Positions 63,960 to 64,000 of a stretch of DNA of 64,000 nucleotides are shown piece after piece. Below the pieces are notes generated by a model. The model saw only the letters and a list, made by a program, of their open reading frames with translations, had not been told where the DNA came from and did no database searches. Source of the DNA: CAZTGZ01 sp964613385 (GTDB taxonomy: Bacteria > Bacteroidota > Bacteroidia > NS11-12g > UBA9320); assembly GCA_964613385.1 (NCBI GenBank), contig CAZTGZ010000014.1, positions 6,697 through 70,696 on the forward strand, read 5' to 3'. The number at the start of each line of letters is the position of its first letter. The first letter of the stretch is position 1. Position numbers and translations under genes: made by a program.

Positions 63960-64000
63960 TTATCTATTCAGAATCACCTTCTGAACTCTGATGTCGCTAT
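63960..64000 (-). CDS. C-terminal end of a T9SS type A cargo protein (partial)
   Basis: Minus-strand frame ending SDIRVQKVILNR followed by TAA at 63960-63962. This is the common final strand of type A sorting domains (xxxVxKVILNR). Only 12 residues are in the window; the rest lies to the right. The terminator at 63910-63935 fits its end. Confidence 0.6.
   Translation of the reverse strand, partial: SDIRVQKVILNR

Overview
The window looks like a Bacteroidota chromosome, probably an environmental or metagenome-assembled one because two 10-N gaps sit inside genes. Three things point there. Several secreted proteins end in type IX secretion (T9SS) sorting domains of type A or type B. Many genes carry an upstream TAnnTTTG -7 box and lack a clear Shine-Dalgarno site. 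A tmRNA encodes a GETSFAMAA tag. No 16S/23S rRNA or tRNA gene was seen, so I cannot place the genus.

Layout. 1-9.9 kb: the 5' part of a secreted protein, lysS, two large T9SS cargo proteins (type B, then type A) and a small orphan. 9.9-16.6 kb: kynureninase, a membrane-anchored trypsin-like protease, then small metabolic and stress genes (SRPBCC, DODA-type dioxygenase with an N gap, VOC, Crp/Fnr regulator, YceI, AlkB). 16.6-23.1 kb: an accessory island bounded by three clusters of one dispersed palindromic repeat family. It holds a PIN toxin/antitoxin pair, a 1201-aa T9SS cargo and a small secreted protein interrupted at an 8-C tract. 23.2-28.8 kb: waaA with an outer-membrane partner, divergent from a sugar operon (WbpE-like aminotransferase, UDP-glucose dehydrogenase, UDP-xylose synthase).

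29.0-30.2 kb: an AAA/DUF4143 ATPase behind a 32-bp tandem operator-like repeat. 30.3-35.2 kb: a six-gene minus-strand cluster (LemA, short T9SS protein, DUF1566-like protein, DUF2207 membrane protein and two small genes). 35.3-45.9 kb: three tightly packed minus-strand genes for a surface assembly (571-aa barrel, 2276-aa giant, 684-aa Fn3 protein), facing a LytS/LytTR-type two-component system at 46.0-49.8 kb. 50.0-51.6 kb: WbpD-like acetyltransferase and galE. 51.7-55.3 kb: a PorE-like OmpA protein with an added C-terminal domain, acylphosphatase and a YdeI-like protein. 55.4-57.8 kb: an ABC-F ATPase and a small secreted protein. 57.9-61.7 kb: a nucleotide-transporter-like/HEAT fusion, a cyclic-nucleotide-binding protein and an HD hydrolase. 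61.8-64 kb: ssrA, a lipoprotein, a saccharopine-dehydrogenase-like enzyme and the tail of another T9SS cargo.

Main themes are envelope biogenesis and surface display: KDO transfer, activated amino- and uronic sugars, T9SS cargo, OmpA-type anchoring and a two-component system beside a giant surface locus. The most unusual items are the homopolymer-interrupted secreted gene in the repeat-bounded island, the barrel/giant/Fn3 locus with its divergent two-component system, and the transporter-HEAT/CNB/HD group.
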